A DNA stretch of 64,000 bases from Alentia gelatinosa (Eukaryota > Annelida > Polychaeta > Phyllodocida > Polynoidae). The notes below the pieces were generated by a model that did no database searches, had not been told where the DNA came from, and worked only from the letters and a program-made list of their open reading frames with translations. Each line of letters begins with the position of its first letter. Position 1 is the first letter of the stretch. Positions 48,431 through 60,485 of the stretch are shown here, in pieces. The stretch spans positions 44,805,950 to 44,869,949 of the forward strand of contig OX465579.1 of assembly GCA_950022655.1 (NCBI GenBank), given 5' to 3'. Position numbers and translations under genes: made by a program.

Positions 48431-50848
48431 GAGGGGGCGAGTCGGGGGTACACACCGCGGGGACCTGCGTGGGGCCACAGCGGGTGGGAACAACAGGGCT
48501 AGGAGGGAGGAGGGGGTAGAGGTAGGAGATTGCTGGTCCAATACTGGAGTAAGCCGTACCTAGTACAGAGGGACGGCATAGGAATAAGGGCTGAGTTTAG
48601 ATGGGTCTACTTCATAATTATGGGTCTAGGACCATGCAGACTGATGGGGGATGGGATAGAAGGGACAGAGTCGGGAGGCTGAGTGGTGGGATGAGAAAGC
48701 TATGGTGGGGAGATTGGCGGGACTTGGAGGAAACCCGTTGGGAATTAGAATCGGGCAGGATGGAGATACTACCGTTGGAATGTTTCCAAAAAGGGGTTTT
48801 GGTTCTGTAATCAAGTGAGGATGGGTCTGGAATGCTGAGATTAGTCTGCAGTAACGACACCACCGGGCCTACCTTGGGTAGGGCTGGATAGGGCTTTATT
48901 AGGCTTTCCGGAGGAGGGATGGGCGACTTTGTGTGTATGGGACCTGGCAGTCCTAGAGGATTGTGGTGAAAGGGTGCGATGTTGGGGTTTCATAAAGAGA
49001 GTTGTAGCCTGGTGGGGAAGAGGGAAATTAAGAGGGAAATTAAGAGTGACGATTGTCTGAGAGAATCTCGGTAATAGGATGACAGTTTATGTTTTAGTTT
49101 ATGTTGTTTAGGATTTGATTTTTGCTGTCAGCCACACCAACAGCCTGCATGAAATTATGTCGAATGCACGGAAACTACTTTAATTTGAATGGGAGAGTAA
49201 GTCAAATGAGTGCAATCTGTTTAGATCATCTTTGATTTGTAATTAACCAGACTGAAGTGCGGAACATTTAAAGACGATTCATAAGCGTGTTTTTTTAGCC
49301 GTAGTGCCTTGTAACCTTCAGTATCATATCTTTTAGCCAATCAAAGAACATACAATAACAAGAAGGGTATTATACTTTATCATAGACAAGTTTAACCGAT
49401 AAAATAAGAGGTAATGGTACCCAACACCCATTGATCCTCGGTACAAGGGGATCAACCCCTTAAAGCCTCAATGAATAAGATTGGGCGACTCTGATGTCTC
49501 TTTATGCGAAGCCCTGGGAACTTCCTGAGCAGTCTGCTGAAAGGTATATGGGTCGTGACCATCACGGATACCACTGTGGAGTAGGTAGAAGAGGGGGTGG
49601 GACTGGTAGCCCTAGATAAAGCAGAAAATATGGGCGCGTGAATGAAGAGGGAGAGAGAGAGAGGGGACAAACCCTGGATTGGGACACGGGGCGCGACTCG
49701 GGATGGGGAAGTCCACAGTGGAATTGAAGATGTGAATGAGACCGTATTCCGAGGTGCCTATTGTCACGGGGCGTGTCTACGTGCGGCCCCCTGGGTGTGG
49801 GTGTCTAAGTTTGCACAGCTGGAATGGCGGCGTGTGGTACAGTGTATGGGCGGCGCCAACGAGTATGCCCGGATAGGGTGGCTGGCGGGAATTGTGCGCG
49901 AGCAATAGGTGTGGACGCGATCGGTGTAGGGGACACAATGGGGCGGCGGATGAGCGGTGATGGCTGACGGGTGTTGGATGGATGTTTGCCTGTTAGTTTA
50001 CAATGGAGACTGCGAGTGGGGCGATGCCCAGTGTGCACCAGCGTTGGCTTGGTGAGGCGGATTGTAGAGAGCCATGAGATGAGAGGAGCTGGGAGGCAGA
50101 ATGTGGCCTGGGAGGGCGAAAATATCAACCTCCGTCGGTGTATGGTGTTATATAAGATCATACGTATAACACTAGACTAAGAATGTTTAACTCGAATAAA
50201 GTCAGTATTTTTCAGATACAGTAGGTGTATGTAAGTTCTGGCGGACTGAATACAAACAAATCAAAACGGAACCATTTGACTAATCATCCTTTGTGGCTCT
50301 CCTCTGTTAATATGATGTTGTGCAAAAATTAAAATCACAATGTTGATGATCGCGTTTCAAGATTCTCGTAAAGCCCATTTTGATTCTAGCCAATATTGGT
50401 TCGGAAATCTATGAATAATTTCACATGTTTTCGCTGGGAGTAGCCTAGGATTCCATGACTGCCCTGCCTAGCCCACTTCGCCACTAGAACGATATTGGCG
50501 TGTCTGCAGTCCACATTCATAAAGCCCTACACCCCACACCACGACACAGTCTGGCCCAGCGCCAGTTCCCAACACCAGTCTCTAAAGCCGGCCATCGCTC
50601 CACTCATCCCGCCATTGGACGTAGGACGCCAAACACATAATCTACAGCCTGTTTATCAGTTTTTTTATTATGACCAGTGCACGCTATACAATGTAAATAA
50701 GACTCGTCACAGTGTATTAGTGTGAGGTAGTCCTCAATGATAAGCTATGTTGGATCAAGTATAGTCCTCTTCTTTACCCAACCAAAGTGAAAGGCTCTCA
50801 CTATTGCAAAGTGTATATATATATACTTAGAAAGAAACTCATGAGATA
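48431..50848. other. Intergenic; G/A-rich stretch 48430-49070
   Basis: 48430-49070 is strand-biased G/A-rich with recurring GATGGG and GGAGG words. 49560-50130 is G-rich. 50140-50760 is AT-rich. No exon recognised. Confidence 0.5.
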
Positions 50849-51060
50849 AAAATAAATTGGCCCGTACTCAATCGAGTTTGACCGCCGAGTGATTCACGAA
50901 GCTAACACGAAGCTAAGCTGAGTGAATTATGTAGCAGTCAAACGAGGTTTTATTATATACCTGTGCCAGTATATTACACAAATACCAACCTCTGCTAGGG
51001 TATTGGTATTAAATATATACCAGCAGAGTATGGTGGCATAAAATGATGTCCCACCCTACT
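50849..51060. mobile_element. Bipartite hairpin element, divergent relative
   Basis: TCGAGTTTGACCGC to GTGATTCAC (50872-50895) pairs with GTGAATTATGTAGCAGTCAA followed by ACGAGG (50924-50947), around a loop GAAGCTAACACGAAGCTAAG. A second part follows with TATACC/GGTAT inverted words and ends GGTGGCATAAAATG then CCCACCCTAC. This is the layout of 20817-21121 (hairpin with GAAGC loop, then a CCTACCC end) with little base identity. Confidence 0.45.
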
Positions 51061-51328
51061 TTGAAAACACATTTTGTTTGACTGAAAAAAATAATCGCAC
51101 TGACCTACTTATGACATACTGACAGTGACTTGCATCACTTTGCTAATCTATGTGTTCAAAGGATACTGGGACTTGAAGAAATATGAAAGTAAAAAATGTG
51201 CTTGGAGAGTATTTTGTGCTCAACTTCTGATAAGATGTCAACAGATATACCAGCACACTTTGAATCTAGCTTGGATGTCATCACATTTCCAAATGTAATT
51301 CATCAAATACTCATATATGAAGGTATAT
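51061..51328. other. Spacer between two hairpin elements
   Basis: AT-rich, no gene or repeat recognised. Confidence 0.5.
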
Positions 51329-51626
51329 GATAAAATAAAAATGTATTTCCTTACTGGTACATACTCTTGTACCTTGCTTCTTTCAATGAAAATATTCCAT
51401 GAGCTCGCAGAGCGAGTGGAATATTTTTATTGAAAAAAAACGCGGTACTTGAGTACGTACCAGTAAGGTTTACACATTTTATCTTATTATCTCACCCTGT
51501 GCAACATTATGAATTAATATAATGAATCACCTAATTAACCATTGAGTACTTGGTACACTAACTTCACTGCCGTGGAGTATGTGTTTCTAACGTTAAGTCT
51601 ACGAAAAAAAATACCAGGGTGAGATC
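51329..51626. mobile_element. Bipartite hairpin element with near-perfect stem
   Basis: ATTTCCTTACTGGTAC then TCTTGTACC, followed by CAATGAAAATATTCCA, pairs with TGGAATATTTTTATTG then GGTACTTGAGTACGTACCAG and TAAGG. The loop is TGAGCTCGCAGAGCGAG. The stem spans 51329-51487. A second inverted repeat follows, ATCTCACCCTG (about 51487) against CAGGGTGAGAT (51615-51625), giving about 298 bases, close to the 305-base elements. Confidence 0.6.
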
Positions 51627-52188
51627 GTATGTATTCCGTGACCGGCAGCTATATAGAACCATACCATACAAAGTCAGGGAGTAATTCATTGCGTTCTCTT
51701 GTTGGTATCGGAGCTGGAGAATTCGTTTGGCACTGATCTTAGTAGGTCATTCTTCCCGATTACAGGTGAGGCCCTGCCATGTTGATTGGGGTAGTGGTAC
51801 CTGTAATCATATTGCTGGTCCCGAGGTTGGCCATTATTAATGCACAGCGAGTAATGTGGTTGGCCCATTAAAATGGCATGCCATCCACACACCCGCGTTC
51901 ACCGCATGTACCATTTGCCCAAAGGACGTCCATAAAAGGCTGGGCCCCCAACAAGCTCCCAGCATGCACTGCTAACACAGAGATGAGCCACGTGACCTCT
52001 CAGTAAGAAGTACCCGCAGCCCCTGTTTGTACTATGAGAGCAGTGTCAGTAGTAGAGAGAAATGAACCTCTGCTCCGGGTGGGCCGCAGTGAGTAGTATA
52101 TGGAATTGAACGTGCTAAACAGGCTATGCCGTTTACTAAGGAGCATGCCCTGCTATATTGTTTACGAGCAAATGTCTGGAAGTGATAC
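51627..52188. other. Intergenic, no gene recognised
   Basis: Unique sequence of mixed composition upstream of the retrotransposon fragment; it may hold further decayed LINE sequence, but none is recognisable. Confidence 0.45.
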
Positions 52189-52189
52189 T

Positions 52190-52453
52190 TAAGCACTCCG
52201 CTACTGCCATCCTTCGATGAGAAGGAAATCACATGTTCTAAATCATATGTTCAGCCAAAAAGGCAATTTTGACATTTTACAGGAATGTCGGGCCAACACA
52301 CGATCTGCAGTTGGCCCGATTTTCCGACAAAACTTCCTGAAATGCGCTGCATATCCTAAATCCTTGTGTTATCATTGCCCAAAATGGTGGAAGGAACTAC
52401 CTTCTAATATCAGATCTATCTATGAATGTCAGCTACATGAGAGTATTCCGTGA
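52190..52453 (+). pseudogene. Non-LTR retrotransposon reverse transcriptase, C-terminal remnant
   Basis: An open frame ending at 52453 encodes, after its first ATG at 52217, residues ending in SLCYHCPKWWKELPSNIRS then YECQLHESIP. The pattern NTRSA ... P.WW.ELP..IR is the characteristic tail after the thumb of CR1/Jockey/RTE-like LINE reverse transcriptases, where a TR(N/S)A block is followed by WN.LP..IR. Only the last 78 or so residues survive. An in-frame stop at about 52187 cuts it from the rest of the protein, so it is 5'-truncated or decayed. Family within LINEs is not determined. Confidence 0.65.
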
Positions 52454-52755
52454 CCACATACACATGTATTTTTGGTTGTACGTATTTATTATGCAACAAT
52501 TTATCATTTCACCCAAATTGAACAGATAAATCCTGCTATGACGAATAGCTGCCTTTTTCGTTTGTCTCTTTGGTCTCATTGTAACACTGTATGACCTTTT
52601 GCTTGTATTTACTTATTTGTTATGTTCACATACTACTCTTTACATCACTAGTCAACATGGATACTGTCAACCGGTACTGGACGGGTAAGAAAACCAGACT
52701 ACGATTGTTCTGAACTCTGACCAGCATAGATAAAAGATTAAAAAAGAAAGAAAGA
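52454..52755 (+). mobile_element. Probable 3' UTR and tail of the LINE remnant
   Basis: AT-rich sequence follows the frame, including ATTGTAACACTGTATGACC and CTTGTATTTACTTATTTG, and ends in AGATAAAAGATTAAAAAAG then AAAGAAAG, a plausible short retrotransposon tail. The exact end is uncertain. Confidence 0.4.
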
Positions 52756-55570
52756 TGTAATCATATGTTCAACGTCATGCAGCGCAAATCAATTATACAT
52801 AAATGAATTTACAAACAATGCAGGAAATGCAAATGACCGTTAAAATACTACAATTTGATAGGGCCTTCGTAATTCTGTTCACTCAAGGTTTATGGATTTC
52901 AAGTCCTTGATTGGCATTTCAGACGACTTCTCTTAAGAACGTTGATTAAGACTTGAAATAGCTTCAGGGACGAACTCAACACCTTCCCCAGTTACATATA
53001 GAGGGCTTTCATTCGTCACATTACGGCTAGGGAAATTCCCCGGAGACGTGTGCGGTTTTAGGGCGTCGTTACCACGGCCAGCGTTTGGGTTCCTATTTCC
53101 TGCGTGCAGTCCAGTAGTAGTAAGGGTCGGCGTGGAAACGAACACGTCAACGCTAGGCCTCCCAGAGGGGCTAAGTACCAGCAAGCGGACCGGGCTGTTA
53201 GTAATGTGAGTATAGAGTGAGGGTTGGGAGGTGTTTTGGGAATGGGCAGAGGTAGTGTGTGTGAGGGTGGAGGGTATAAGCTAGAGGTGGGGGGAGAAAG
53301 AGGTGGGGGTGCCCAGTACCGATACCCTTAACACATGATGGATACCAAGGTAGGTGAGAGGCAAGGGGCTACGGCTATCACTCTCCACTACACAGGACTG
53401 CGGCGATCACTCTCCCAACACAGAAGAGATTTTCTTCAGCATCGCCAGGTTTCTAGACAGCTTTGCCTCTCCTGACGTCAAACCACCAACCGACCCCTTT
53501 CAAGGAAGGAAAAAAACACAAAACACTAGACAGTACGGCCTGAAATAGATGTTATTACCGGATAAAGACAACCACAATAGTCCTTCTTTTCAGTCGCTAT
53601 CGCGCTTGGCATGAATGTTTTTATATCATCATCAGAGGTCAAATACCATGATAGTTCCCTACCTTGTGAATTATATTCACAACAAACGAAATACTAGTTC
53701 GCCCATTGGTTATTGTCTGAATAAATGATGAAGCATTTAAACTCTAATCCACTTATCTTTTACTGGTGATGGATTGATTTCATTTTGGATTCTCCATTAT
53801 TTCCTTCAAATACTCTTCCACACTTTTTCAACACTTCAGGTGTTGTAGCCATTTATGTACCATCGTGCGAAAATAGAGTAAGATACACTGAACAAGATGA
53901 CGAAGGTTAGTTGTCCAGGATGCCAAAGCGTCGCCGCGTGTTTACGAATGGCGACCTTCAGACGTGGGCAGCCCGACAAATGACCGCCGGTGACCAGGCT
54001 AATTCCCGCGCTTTTCGTCCCCGGACGCCAGGCAGACGACAATTGATACCAGCCAAGATGAGCGGTGTCACCACGAATAATGACCCCCCGCAGTACCCGC
54101 AAGGGGGGGAGAGCTATGATCGATGACCTTAGAGTGAGACTCACGCGATGTTTCGCCGTGCCCGGGATTCGCCGAGTCCCATGGTTTAGGTCAGCCTCAC
54201 TGTAGGGTTTGTATGATGGTGAGGGGTGTAGGTGGTTATACAGTGTGGACTGAGAAAGGATGTAAGGGCGAAGGCTGAGGGCAGCAGCCACGGACAGCGA
54301 ACACGCTGGCATGCAAACAAGCCAATCGTGACATAACTCACTGATTCGCCCTTTACCATACCACGCCAGCGATATTTTTTTCTATACTGAGGTTCTGAAT
54401 GGAGATTTCTAAAGCCGGCGACACACCAAGCGAGAAACGCAGCGATTCCCAGAATCGCCAACACAAAATGACGCCTATGAGAGCTATTATTTCATATTTC
54501 ACCTGAGTATTGCTTCTGAGATGCTAAATTATCGGTATCTCACATACATGCTATTTTGTCATGCCGATTCCAGATATCGCCGCCTTGACTCGCTTGGTGT
54601 GTCCCCGGCATTAACCGAGTTTAATTCTGGTACCGCTCGTTCAGTGATAGCGGGTCATAATTCACCATTTAGCATAAGGGTTTACCGAAAAGAGATGAAT
54701 CATTATTGCAGCCTGACATCTCAAATAAATAAACATTCATACATATCCCCGATACTTATTCATATAACTCTTGATGCCAATTTTTCTAATTTCAATGGTG
54801 TGCACATGCAACTCGTACAACTAGATGGCGGAATATAATTTGCATCCAAATATATTGTGCAACACACAAATCCCTCCAGAATGAAAACCGCGTCTATAGT
54901 GCGGAATGTAAAAAGAAAAATGATTGATCATACACCACGCGCAATATATTCAACAGATACCTCCACTGGCATCTCGACCGTTGGTGGAGGGAGGTGGTAT
55001 GGAGAGGGGGATGGGGGGCACAGCCGCACTTCTCAATATGTGTACCATGTTGTTTGGGGAGCGGCGGCCCTTGAATGCGCTGGCATCAGGGGCACTTGGT
55101 CCAAGAAAGGAGCATAGAGGTGGACGTGTGGTGGTGTGGGGCAGAGGTGAGTGTGTGTGAGTGTGTTTGGCCATGGGTAGAAGGATGGAGGAGTCTCGTT
55201 CAGCCAGCTACAGTCTACACCGTGGAAAAGGCAGCTGACGCCCTGTCAATATGTATGAATAGCGGGTGGGGGTTTAGGGTGTAAGGCTTTTTGGGTGGGC
55301 GTATCAGAGCGTATACAGTCGGATGAATGGGAGGGTTCGGGTGAAGCAGGAATGCCTCTCATCTACTCGGTGGTCAGCTGACGCCTCCTCCCCTCTCACT
55401 ACCCCCCCCCTCCCCTACCCCACCGCCCAATAAACCCCACACGCTGGTCGACGGGCCTGGGAAGCGGCGTAGTCCATCCTCCTACCCCGTCGACATGTTT
55501 TTCATCTTAAGCATGAGGGAAGTGTTATTGGCGAAATGTCAGGGTTGTCATTGGGCACGCATTCAGCGTC
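52756..55570. other. Intergenic, no gene recognised
   Basis: Mostly unique. 53210-53300 and 54975-55330 are G-rich; 55385-55440 is C-rich. A 71-codon plus-strand frame at 53911-54126 (Arg-rich start) and a 158-codon minus-strand frame across it match nothing I know. Confidence 0.5.
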
Positions 55571-55630
55571 GACGTGGGCCTCACACATGGATATAAACCG
55601 GACGTTGGCCCCACACATGGATATAAACCG
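55571..55630 (+). repeat. Two tandem 30-bp units
   Basis: Units 55571-55600 and 55601-55630 share GACGTNGGCC then CACACATGGATATAAACCG, with two differences. Both contain the TATAAA word. Confidence 0.9.
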
Positions 55631-56675
55631 CAGACTCTCGTGGAGAGAGAGGGAGAAGGGGAGGGAGCGCGGGACTGCCGGAAATTCAGTCGTGAGATAC
55701 TCCGACCACTCCCGGCAGCAATCAAACCACACGGAACTGGATGCACCCCTCATCCATTTTTTTTACAATGGAGAACAAGAAAACGCCCTCCATGATATGG
55801 ACGTGGAACACTGGCGATTTCCAAAAATGTCCACTAGTCAGTCTGGCGATGGTGTTCTGAATATATTACGTCGGATATGGGGTCCCACGACTGACCACTC
55901 GCCCTTAACGGGAGCATGGTGAACTGGGAAGGCGGAGGCGGCTGGGATGGATACATAAAGGGGTGGGGTAATAAAGTCCATAAAAACCGGGCTGTATAAA
56001 CGGGTGGGGGAGAGCGGGAAACCACAGTCCCTGAGGTCTCTATACACTGGAGGCGCCAGAGGGAGGAAGGGGTTACGGGGAATGATGGCAGCCTGTCCGT
56101 TTGATGGGGCGGGGGAGGGACGGACAACGGTCCCCGTTTGAAGTGAATTGTCTGTGTGTAACTCAAGCGTAGAGCTGAATAGGTGGGAGGGTGTGACTGG
56201 GTGTGAGTGAGGGTGACAGTGAAAGTGTGGGAGTGTTTGGCGGGAGACGTCCTTCATCCGAGATAAGTGTAACGATGTTAACCCTTCAGTTCTTGGTCCC
56301 CATGAAGATGATTTTACTGGGGAACTACGGTGGGTGTTGCATGGGAGGACGAGGGTAAATTGACAGCTATTCTGAAATGGTCCGTCTGATAGTGAAGCTG
56401 GCTATAGATCACAAAACTAAACGTAAGAAACAAAAAAAGGACAGTCAGGAGGTACCGATCCGGAGAAATCTCTAACAAGGTGGATTCTGGCTGACAAAAA
56501 CGAGAAATCATCGGTGTTACTGCTGTTGGATGGACAGCCAGATCACAGTAGAGAAAGCCATATTTCAGATAGAATCGGGAGAAAATTTGTTCGCGGCAAA
56601 AGATTTGGTCGGGCAAAAAGACCGATGATAGTATATGAATCAGTATAAATTAATGTAAAAACACAAAAGCAGAGA
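55631..56675. other. Intergenic, no gene recognised
   Basis: GA-biased, GC-moderate sequence; the 139-codon and 110-codon minus-strand frames (55834-56257) are Pro/Ser/His-rich without a recognisable domain. Confidence 0.5.
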
Positions 56676-57355
56676 AAACCCCATTTTCCATTGGACGATT
56701 ATTCGCCATCGATCTGCAGTTGAGAACCACCGATCAATGTTTTGTGATACGCTGATGCAAGATCAGTGAATAAAAACAGCACAGTATTTGAAATGCTCAA
56801 CATTTAATTAGGTGTAGATTACGCAACAAGACCGACTCAGTCAACGACCGACAACATCAGAACGCTTTGAGTTCGTTGGTGATCCTCACGGTTTTATCAG
56901 AACTATTTAATTGGTATGGACCTGTAAAATGTATATGAACAAGGTATAGACTTCGTTACCATTGACTGACATAAGAGGCGGAGGATTGTTTGTAGTTATC
57001 CCAAAAGCCTGTCGGTGGTGCCACTGTATGTCGGCATCAATTTATCGGTGAGGGTGCATTGTATGCACTATTTCTACTGTATTTTCCAGGTACACACAGA
57101 TTTTCTCTGAGAAATTCCGTTGGTGGTGGCCTTGTTGCATAATCTATGCCAAATTAATCTGTTGCCATTTTCTGCAGGTCTCCTTTTCATTTACCGATTG
57201 GTCGTCAGTACACCAAATAATCTATCAGTGGTTCCCGACAGATCGGTGCCGAATAATCGGCCAATGGAAACGGGCTTATACAATGCATCATCACCGGTGC
57301 ACCGCCGTCAGACTTTCAGAGGTGCCGTTTTTGTCGGCTAATGGAAAATACCCTT
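56676..57355. mobile_element. Non-autonomous DNA transposon remnant with nested inverted repeats
   Basis: Left CCCCATTTTCCATTGGACGA then TTATTCG, ATCGATCTGCAG and GAACCACCGAT pairs with 57221-57275 (ATCAGTGGTTCCCGACAGAT, then CGGTGCCGAATAATCGGCC and AATGGAAACGGGC), a stem of about 55 bases. An outer right end (GTCGGCTAATGGAAAATACC then CTT, 57334-57355) matches the left tip again, so two right termini lie in series. The tips resemble the 40121-40310 MITE. The plus-strand frame 57120-57341 falls in the right arm and is not a gene. Confidence 0.75.
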
Positions 57356-57816
57356 GTGGGAGAGCAGATGACATGTGGCGAAAGGTTAGTGGAATAATAA
57401 AAATCAAATGTGCAGGGAATGGCATAATAAGAGAGAGATAGACGGAAAGGGGTAAAAGGAAAGGAAGTCAGGAGAAAAAAAGGAATTCATGAATAGAATT
57501 AGAGATACAGAGAATGAGGGGAATACATATATATAATGAGAGAGAGGGAGAGGGGGTGAAAACGAAAAGAGTGATAAATCGGACAATCGGTGAGACACGT
57601 GGCAGATTGAATGAAGAGCCAGAGAGAGGAAGGATACGAACGGAGTATAGAGAATGAAATGAGATTGAGAGAAGAAGGTGGGGCAGACTAGAGAGAGTAA
57701 CAGCGAATGAAAGAGAGGAAGGGAGAAAGGCAATGAGGAAAATGAAAGAGAAGAAGGAGAATGGGAGAGAAAGAGGGAGAGAGTGAAAATGACGGCCTCC
57801 GCCCCCCCCCCCCCCC
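57356..57816. repeat. Purine-rich (GA) low-complexity tract ending in a C run
   Basis: 57420-57790 is almost all G and A, with GAGAGAG and GAATGAA words; a 15-base C run follows at 57802-57816. Antisense Ser/Phe/Leu frames come from it. Confidence 0.8.
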
Positions 57817-58309
57817 TCGAGGCGCGCCTGGCGGGCAGCCGTGACCCTCGCTCGCCGATGGTTTATCGCCGGCCGCCCGGGAGGCGCGGGCCGCGGCCAG
57901 CGCCGGCGATAGATCACGGGATTACCCGGGGATCAGCAACGCCCTAATACCGTGAACACTTTCATAGCGGGCCCACTTCATTTATATCACCACGTTAGGG
58001 CGCCAGCCCTTTGTCACCGCCCTCCCACTCACCCACCCACAATCTCCCCCATCCCCCTTCGCCCCACCCTCACCGACTGTGCTGTGAGAGTGCGCTGGGT
58101 TGTGGGGGTTAGGGAGGTGGGGAACGTGGGGAAGTGGGGCTGGGGGTCGTATTAAACAGCCAGTTGGTTTATGGGCACGCCGGCAATACTAATGACTGAT
58201 TACTGACCCATTTAGCAGCGGTTGGTGGGAGCTCTACATTCCAGCACTTCATCCACTACCCGGGCCAGCCGTCCAGCCGACCAGCGGACCGCACCGCCAG
58301 ACTCCCGCC
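57817..58309. other. GC-rich island segments
   Basis: 57817-57925 and 58240-58309 are very GC-rich with many CpG (GGCGCGCC at about 57822), separated by moderately GC-rich sequence. Promoter-like, but no assignable gene. Confidence 0.45.
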
Positions 58310-58390
58310 ATGCACCTCGCCCACGTCCGGGCCGCTGTCAAAAGGCGCCGGGCCGCCGCCCCCGAAACACTCAGTCAACCTTGTAAATAG
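58310..58390 (+). CDS. Small Arg/Ala-rich frame, candidate first exon or uORF
   Basis: ATG at 58310 sits in strong context (CCCGCCATGC) inside a CpG-rich block and opens 26 codons, MHLAHVRAAVKRRRAAAPET then LSQPCK, to TAG at 58388. High GC third positions early on. Too short to judge; may be an upstream frame of a leader exon or chance. Confidence 0.12.
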   Translation: MHLAHVRAAVKRRRAAAPETLSQPCK

Positions 58391-59128
58391 GAGAGGGACT
58401 CATTTCAAAAGCCCCACAAAGTCCCATTGGCTTATTGCTCTAGGTATTCCAAGGTCAGACGTCGGAGTAAAACAGTATTGGTGTACTATTGGTTTCTGTA
58501 CCTCACCAGTGGCCGGAGTCCGCTATTCAAACGACCGAAACGTAAAGAGTTATTATGTCCAACTTGTATGCACATATTTCGTCCTGTCACGGTGGAATCA
58601 GATTAGATAGAATGTCGAATTATTCATTGAGTATCCATCAATTCCTGAGTGGGATTTAAAAGACAAAGTTTGACGTCTCTCATTGTCATTGCAAATATAT
58701 ACAGTTTTGCCACTCTACTGTATATGTAAAATGGCAAATCCCAGTCGACATCATGTCGTTGATATTGTTGGAGACTTGCTAATTGGCTACTTGTCAGAGA
58801 CAGTGACTTCATACACAATCCTATTAACAGCTTGGACTGGGGATTGGCACTTCATCAAAGTACAAACAACTCAGTAATGATAAACGTGGAACTATGTTTC
58901 TTTGTTATCGGTTGATATTTGCTGATTTAATATCCGTGGATCAAAGCTACTTCCAGTTTCTGGATCGATTAAAACTGTCACAGAGGTCGTATAAAGGGCT
59001 AAGGCTATTGAGCAGGGAAAAGTATATGACGGAAAGGATTGAGAAAAAGGTTCTGGAGGGGACCATGAGAGAGATATCTCCACAGGGTCCTACATGCGAT
59101 ATCCCTCCGCAACCGGCGTCCACTGGGG
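58391..59128. other. Intergenic, no gene recognised
   Basis: AT-rich unique sequence. 58894-59148 holds an 84-codon frame with no known motif. Confidence 0.5.
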
Positions 59129-59141
59129 GCCGCCATCTTGG
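59129..59141 (-). promoter_or_regulatory. YY1-type motif
   Basis: GCCGCCATCTTGG matches the extended YY1 consensus (AAGATGGCGGC on the minus strand), which in metazoan promoters often lies just downstream of the start site. It is at the 5' edge of a GC-rich stretch. Function here is inferred. Confidence 0.4.
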
Positions 59142-59394
59142 CTGCTGAATAGTCTGCTGGTACCCGGCATGACGAGACTATCAAAACTATCTACGCTGAC
59201 TGACAATGAGGCTGGTTCATTTGCATATCAAGACGCTGACAAGCGAGACTTGTGTGGGGCTGTTTGATAGACGGCGCCGCGTCGCTGTCGGCGTCGGTCT
59301 GAGCTGCTCTACCCTCGAGCTACTCCCGCTTGGAGTTTCCCTTTGCGTCATTCACCCCCCTGACATCTTGTCAGGAGGCACCGGGATAATCTCC

Positions 59395-59496
59395 ATGGTG
59401 GCCAAGTTCAAAAGTCTGAATTATAATACGCTGGGCGACTCCCTCCCCGGCCCTCCTGTACACCCTTATCCCCCTTGGGTCGGCCCGCCACAATAG
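59395..59496 (+). CDS. Small frame, candidate first exon (33 aa)
   Basis: ATG at 59395 in an ideal context (ATCTCCATGG) opens MVAKFKSLNYNTLGDSLPGP then PVHPYPPWVGPPQ, stop at 59494. It is part of a longer frame open from 59206. Codon bias is moderately coding-like. It lies in a GC-rich island 250 bases after the YY1-type motif. No family recognised; could be chance. Confidence 0.15.
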   Translation: MVAKFKSLNYNTLGDSLPGPPVHPYPPWVGPPQ

Positions 59497-59499
59497 GTC

Positions 59500-60485
59500 G
59501 GCCAGTGGCGCGGACGAGCGCTAATCAAACTGCTATTCAGCGCGGGGCGCGCAATGTTTCCCAAATTTGCCACTCGATGTGCACGGCGCAGCGCCGCCAT
59601 TGTCAATCGCTAGGGGCGGGCCGGCGGGGTGGTGGATGTAGAGGTTTGGGTGGGTATGAGAGCCACCAGAGGGTTAGTGGAGGCAGTGGGGGTGTGGGTA
59701 TTGGCGACTGGACAACTTATCTAACTGACCACTCCGGGGAGGGCCCTGTGGACGCCATGCAGGACACGAGTACTGCCCCCTGGAGGGACAAGCACCGGGA
59801 CCTTCTCCAGGCGGGGCCATGAGGGTGGCGCCCAGCTGCGGCCTACATACTGATAGCCAGGGCCGCCTCCCCAAGAGCTGTGATTCCAGGACCCCTCCAC
59901 CACAATGGCAGTCTGATTTTGTATCCAGGCAGTAATTGGGGGTTTGGCCCGGACGCCTGGGCAGTGATGGACAGTGACATAAGCACCCATCCTCGTCCAG
60001 CATAACAATTGACTTGGTTGGGTAACGCCTGGGAGTCAAGCTGACCCGCACTGGACACGTGGGAACGGGCGCGCGTGGGCAGGTCTCCGGCCCGCAGCGA
60101 GCAGCTCCACGCCTGGAATCAGGTTATCGGAGCAGCTCAGCAGAGCACCATAACATCTAAAACCACTGGACTTAGCCACCTTTTAATCTGCTTTGGACAA
60201 TTAGTTTGAGTAGGTCAAGGCCAACCTAATGAGGCACGGAGTTAAGTGCTCTAATTACCTTTCAATGAGTGCTTCCGAAATGGATTTTGTAAAAAGCTCT
60301 CCCTTGGTTTTTTTGGTTTTTTCCCGCGATGATTCTGTTTTTGGTTTCGTTTGTTTTATGAAGTAACACTAAAAAGTGTTGATGTTGGGTAATGGTTGAC
60401 ACCGGTAAGGAAATGGGTGTCTCGTAGGTGCGTACTGAGCATGCTCGAAGGTTCATTTAGAGGCTACCCACGCGTGCCAACGCTG
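59500..60485. other. GC-rich island tail and intergenic sequence
   Basis: 59500-60130 is GC-rich with overlapping frames on both strands (up to 125 codons minus) that lack known motifs; AT-rich beyond 60170. Confidence 0.45.

Noticed and set aside
53911..54126. Arg-rich 71-codon frame
   Set aside because: Start looks basic and nuclear-like, but no family match, and a longer frame on the other strand is equally plausible by chance.
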